Shown here: in pieces, positions 62,782 through 64,000 of the stretch
Layout of the letters: each line of letters begins with the position of its first letter
Position numbering within the stretch: position 1 is the stretch's first letter
NCBI RefSeq assembly: GCF_000385565.1
Contig: NC_021169.1
Location: 1,408,571-1,472,570, forward strand
DNA length: 64,000 nt
Reading direction: 5' to 3'
Source: Archaeoglobus sulfaticallidus PM70-1
GTDB taxonomy: Archaea; Halobacteriota; Archaeoglobi; Archaeoglobales; Archaeoglobaceae
Position numbers and translations under genes: made by a program
Notes under the pieces: generated by a model
Seen by the model: the letters and a program-made list of their open reading frames with translations, nothing else
Databases searched by the model: none
Told to the model about the DNA's origin: nothing

Positions 62782-62801
62782 CGATCTGTCATTTCAGAGT
62801 A

Positions 62802-63725
62802 ATGAGACTCGACTTCATGAAAACTTTCCTGAAAGTAGTCGAGAAAGGAAGTCTCAAATCCGCCGCAAAAGAGCTTGGAATGTCCATAAGTTCAATCAGT
62901 TTTCAGATCAATTCTCTTGAAGAATTCTACGGTGCAAAACTGCTGAACAGGAAAGTGAGTGGTGTGACTCTCACAGAAGAGGGAATCATAGCGATGAAAA
63001 ATATGGAAACGGTTCTCGGGTTGATTGAAGAGGCTAAAAAGCTAATTGCTAGCTTGAGAGAGGATAAAATAACCATAGCATCTGGAATGGTTGGTTTGAA
63101 CATTGTCTTTCAACTTCAAACCCTGCTCAAGGCAAAGTATCCATCATTGCAGGTTGAAATTGTTTTAAGAGGTGCTCACGAGTGTTTAAAACTCCTCAAT
63201 AGGGGTGAGGTGGATTTCACGATAGTTGGGGATTACAGCGATGATGTAGATGACAGCAAATTCCTGATAGAAAAAATCGGAAAAGACTGGTTAGTTTTGA
63301 TCGTTTCTAGAAACCATCCCCTTGCTAAGGCTGATGAGGTTACACTCGAGGAGGTTGTGAACTATCCAATGATCTTTCTGACAGATGACTATGGAATAAC
63401 CTCAAGCACGAGGAAAGCTCTGAAAATGAGCGGATATGATGTCAAACCATCTCTCGTTGTGGGAGATTTCTTCCTGAAGATCAACAGCGTTGCCAACAAC
63501 CTTGGAGTTGCAATAACATCTATGATTGCTGCATCCAAAGCCTATGAAACCGGAATGGTCACAATAAAGCCGATAAAGGACTTCTACGATGAGAGAGATA
63601 TATACATGATCTCGAGCAAACTATCACAGGACTGCAAGAGGATGAAAGAGTACCATGAGTTTCTGCTCAAGGGTGCGAGAAGACTTTTCGACGAGTTCTA
63701 CAAGATGTATTTGAAGCTACATTAG
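62802..63725 (+). CDS. LysR-type transcriptional regulator
   Basis: 307 residues. The N-terminal winged helix reads DFMKTFLKVVEKGSLKSAAK, ELGMSISSISFQINSLEEFY, then GAKLLNRKVSGVTLTEEG, the canonical LTTR start. It is followed by a periplasmic-binding-like effector domain (ITIASGMVGLNIVFQLQTLL; EVDFTIVGDYSDDVDDSKFL; VLIVSRNHPLAKADEVTLEE). LTTRs are less common in archaea than in bacteria, though known in Archaeoglobales. The target may be its own promoter or the gene starting at 63992. Confidence 0.93.
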   Translation: MRLDFMKTFLKVVEKGSLKSAAKELGMSISSISFQINSLEEFYGAKLLNRKVSGVTLTEEGIIAMKNMETVLGLIEEAKKLIASLREDKITIASGMVGLNIVFQLQTLLKAKYPSLQVEIVLRGAHECLKLLNRGEVDFTIVGDYSDDVDDSKFLIEKIGKDWLVLIVSRNHPLAKADEVTLEEVVNYPMIFLTDDYGITSSTRKALKMSGYDVKPSLVVGDFFLKINSVANNLGVAITSMIAASKAYETGMVTIKPIKDFYDERDIYMISSKLSQDCKRMKEYHEFLLKGARRLFDEFYKMYLKLH

Positions 63726-63937
63726 TATCATTCTGTTTTACATATTTATTTTGTTACTGTTTATGCTGTTAATTATTTTAATTCATAATCTATGTCAATC
63801 AACTGCTTTCGAAAGAAGGGATATTATTTTAATTAGATTCATTTAGAAAAAAGATAATTTCGGGAAAACTCTCGATTTCCAGCTGGTTTTAGGATCTAAA
63901 GGATTAAGGATATTTAAATAAATCCGTTAATGGAAAA

Positions 63938-63950
63938 ATATTTATATTGT
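63938..63950 (+). promoter_or_regulatory. Putative TATA box for the gene at the right edge
   Basis: ATATTTATATTGT lies ~45 nt upstream of the ATG at 63992, with GAGGTG as RBS (63980-63985). The 63726-63937 spacer is A/T-rich; apart from a short IS-end-like string at ~63853 nothing is recognised. Confidence 0.5.
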
Positions 63951-63991
63951 TATTAGTATAACTTCAGCTAAACAATAAAGAGGTGTAACTA

Positions 63992-64000
63992 ATGGTTGAA
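63992..64000 (+). CDS. Start of an unidentified gene, cut by window edge
   Basis: ATG-GTT-GAA follows a good RBS (GAGGTG, 6 nt spacing) and a TATA-like element. Only three codons are visible, so no function can be given. It is likely controlled in relation to the LysR-type gene upstream. Confidence 0.45.

Noticed and set aside
63850-63870. ATAATTTCGGGAAAA, identical to the right end of the IS at 22097
   Set aside because: A 15-base match may occur by chance in A/T-rich DNA of this length, and there is no transposase or second end beside it; at most a solo IS end.

Overview
The window is archaeal and most likely comes from the Archaeoglobales (an Archaeoglobus, Ferroglobus or Geoglobus relative). 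The informational genes are archaeal: PCNA, the primase large subunit, pelota, ATP-dependent DNA ligase, archaeal AspRS and ProRS, and an intron-bearing tRNA-Leu. Archaeal-type metabolism is also present: formylmethanofuran dehydrogenase, phosphopantothenate synthetase, pyruvoyl arginine decarboxylase, geranylgeranyl reductase and archaeal GAPDH. Fwd genes beside beta-oxidation genes (thiolase, DUF35 protein, acyl-CoA dehydrogenase, 3-hydroxyacyl-CoA dehydrogenase) and family III CoA-transferases fit an anaerobe that oxidises organic acids or aromatics through the reverse C1 pathway. The species cannot be named from sequence alone.

Layout. 1-1.6 kb: two family III CoA-transferases (minus strand). 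1.8-6.2 kb: a radical SAM protein, two small ligand-binding proteins, spermidine synthase and a CAP-domain lipoprotein. 6.2-8.2 kb: an apparently intact TnpB (orfB-only IS200/IS605) element plus two solo right-end hairpins of related elements. 8.2-16.8 kb: a four-CBS protein with a ribosome-hibernation-like tail, a prolidase with a co-transcribed kinase-like protein, and a complete oligopeptide-type ABC importer. 16.8-20.5 kb: a frameshifted glutaredoxin, then aspS-hisD and phosphopantothenate synthetase on the minus strand. 20.5-22.1 kb: tRNA-Cys followed by decayed DDE insertion sequences. 22.3-27.3 kb: an MBL hydrolase and fwdDBAC. 27.5-33.3 kb: an HTH/Zn-ribbon regulator, ilvC, nth and the beta-oxidation operon.

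35.5-39.8 kb is an accessory region abutting the 3' end of tRNA-Leu. It is a graveyard of toxin-antitoxin and related small genes: a broken ribbon-helix-helix antitoxin, broken HicB and HicA, an intact DUF433 antitoxin with a doubly frameshifted DUF5615 toxin, a SWIM zinc-finger gene with an in-frame TAG, an orphan HicB, a truncated nuclease-like gene and a small nuclease-like protein. Most of these are too short or too broken to appear as ordinary genes.

40-50.7 kb is a housekeeping stretch on the plus strand: pcn, priL, pelA, proS, a small ferredoxin with geranylgeranyl reductase, pdaD, an amino-acid permease fused to a nucleotidyltransferase domain, pcm and an aminotransferase; an OsmC gene faces the aminotransferase. 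50.7-62.4 kb is a long minus-strand block: mtnA, thiC, a GlcD/GlcF-like oxidoreductase pair, a hypothetical protein, a TPR protein, DNA ligase, a PPP-type phosphatase, a CooT-like protein, GAPDH and a PAS protein with a histidine-kinase-like H-box but no ATPase. tRNA-Gly, a LysR-type regulator and the first codons of the next gene close the window.

The most unusual signals are the permease-nucleotidyltransferase fusion, the CBS/hibernation-factor-like fusion, the eight-cysteine module in PriL, the run of decayed TA modules, and the TnpB element with solo right-end hairpins.
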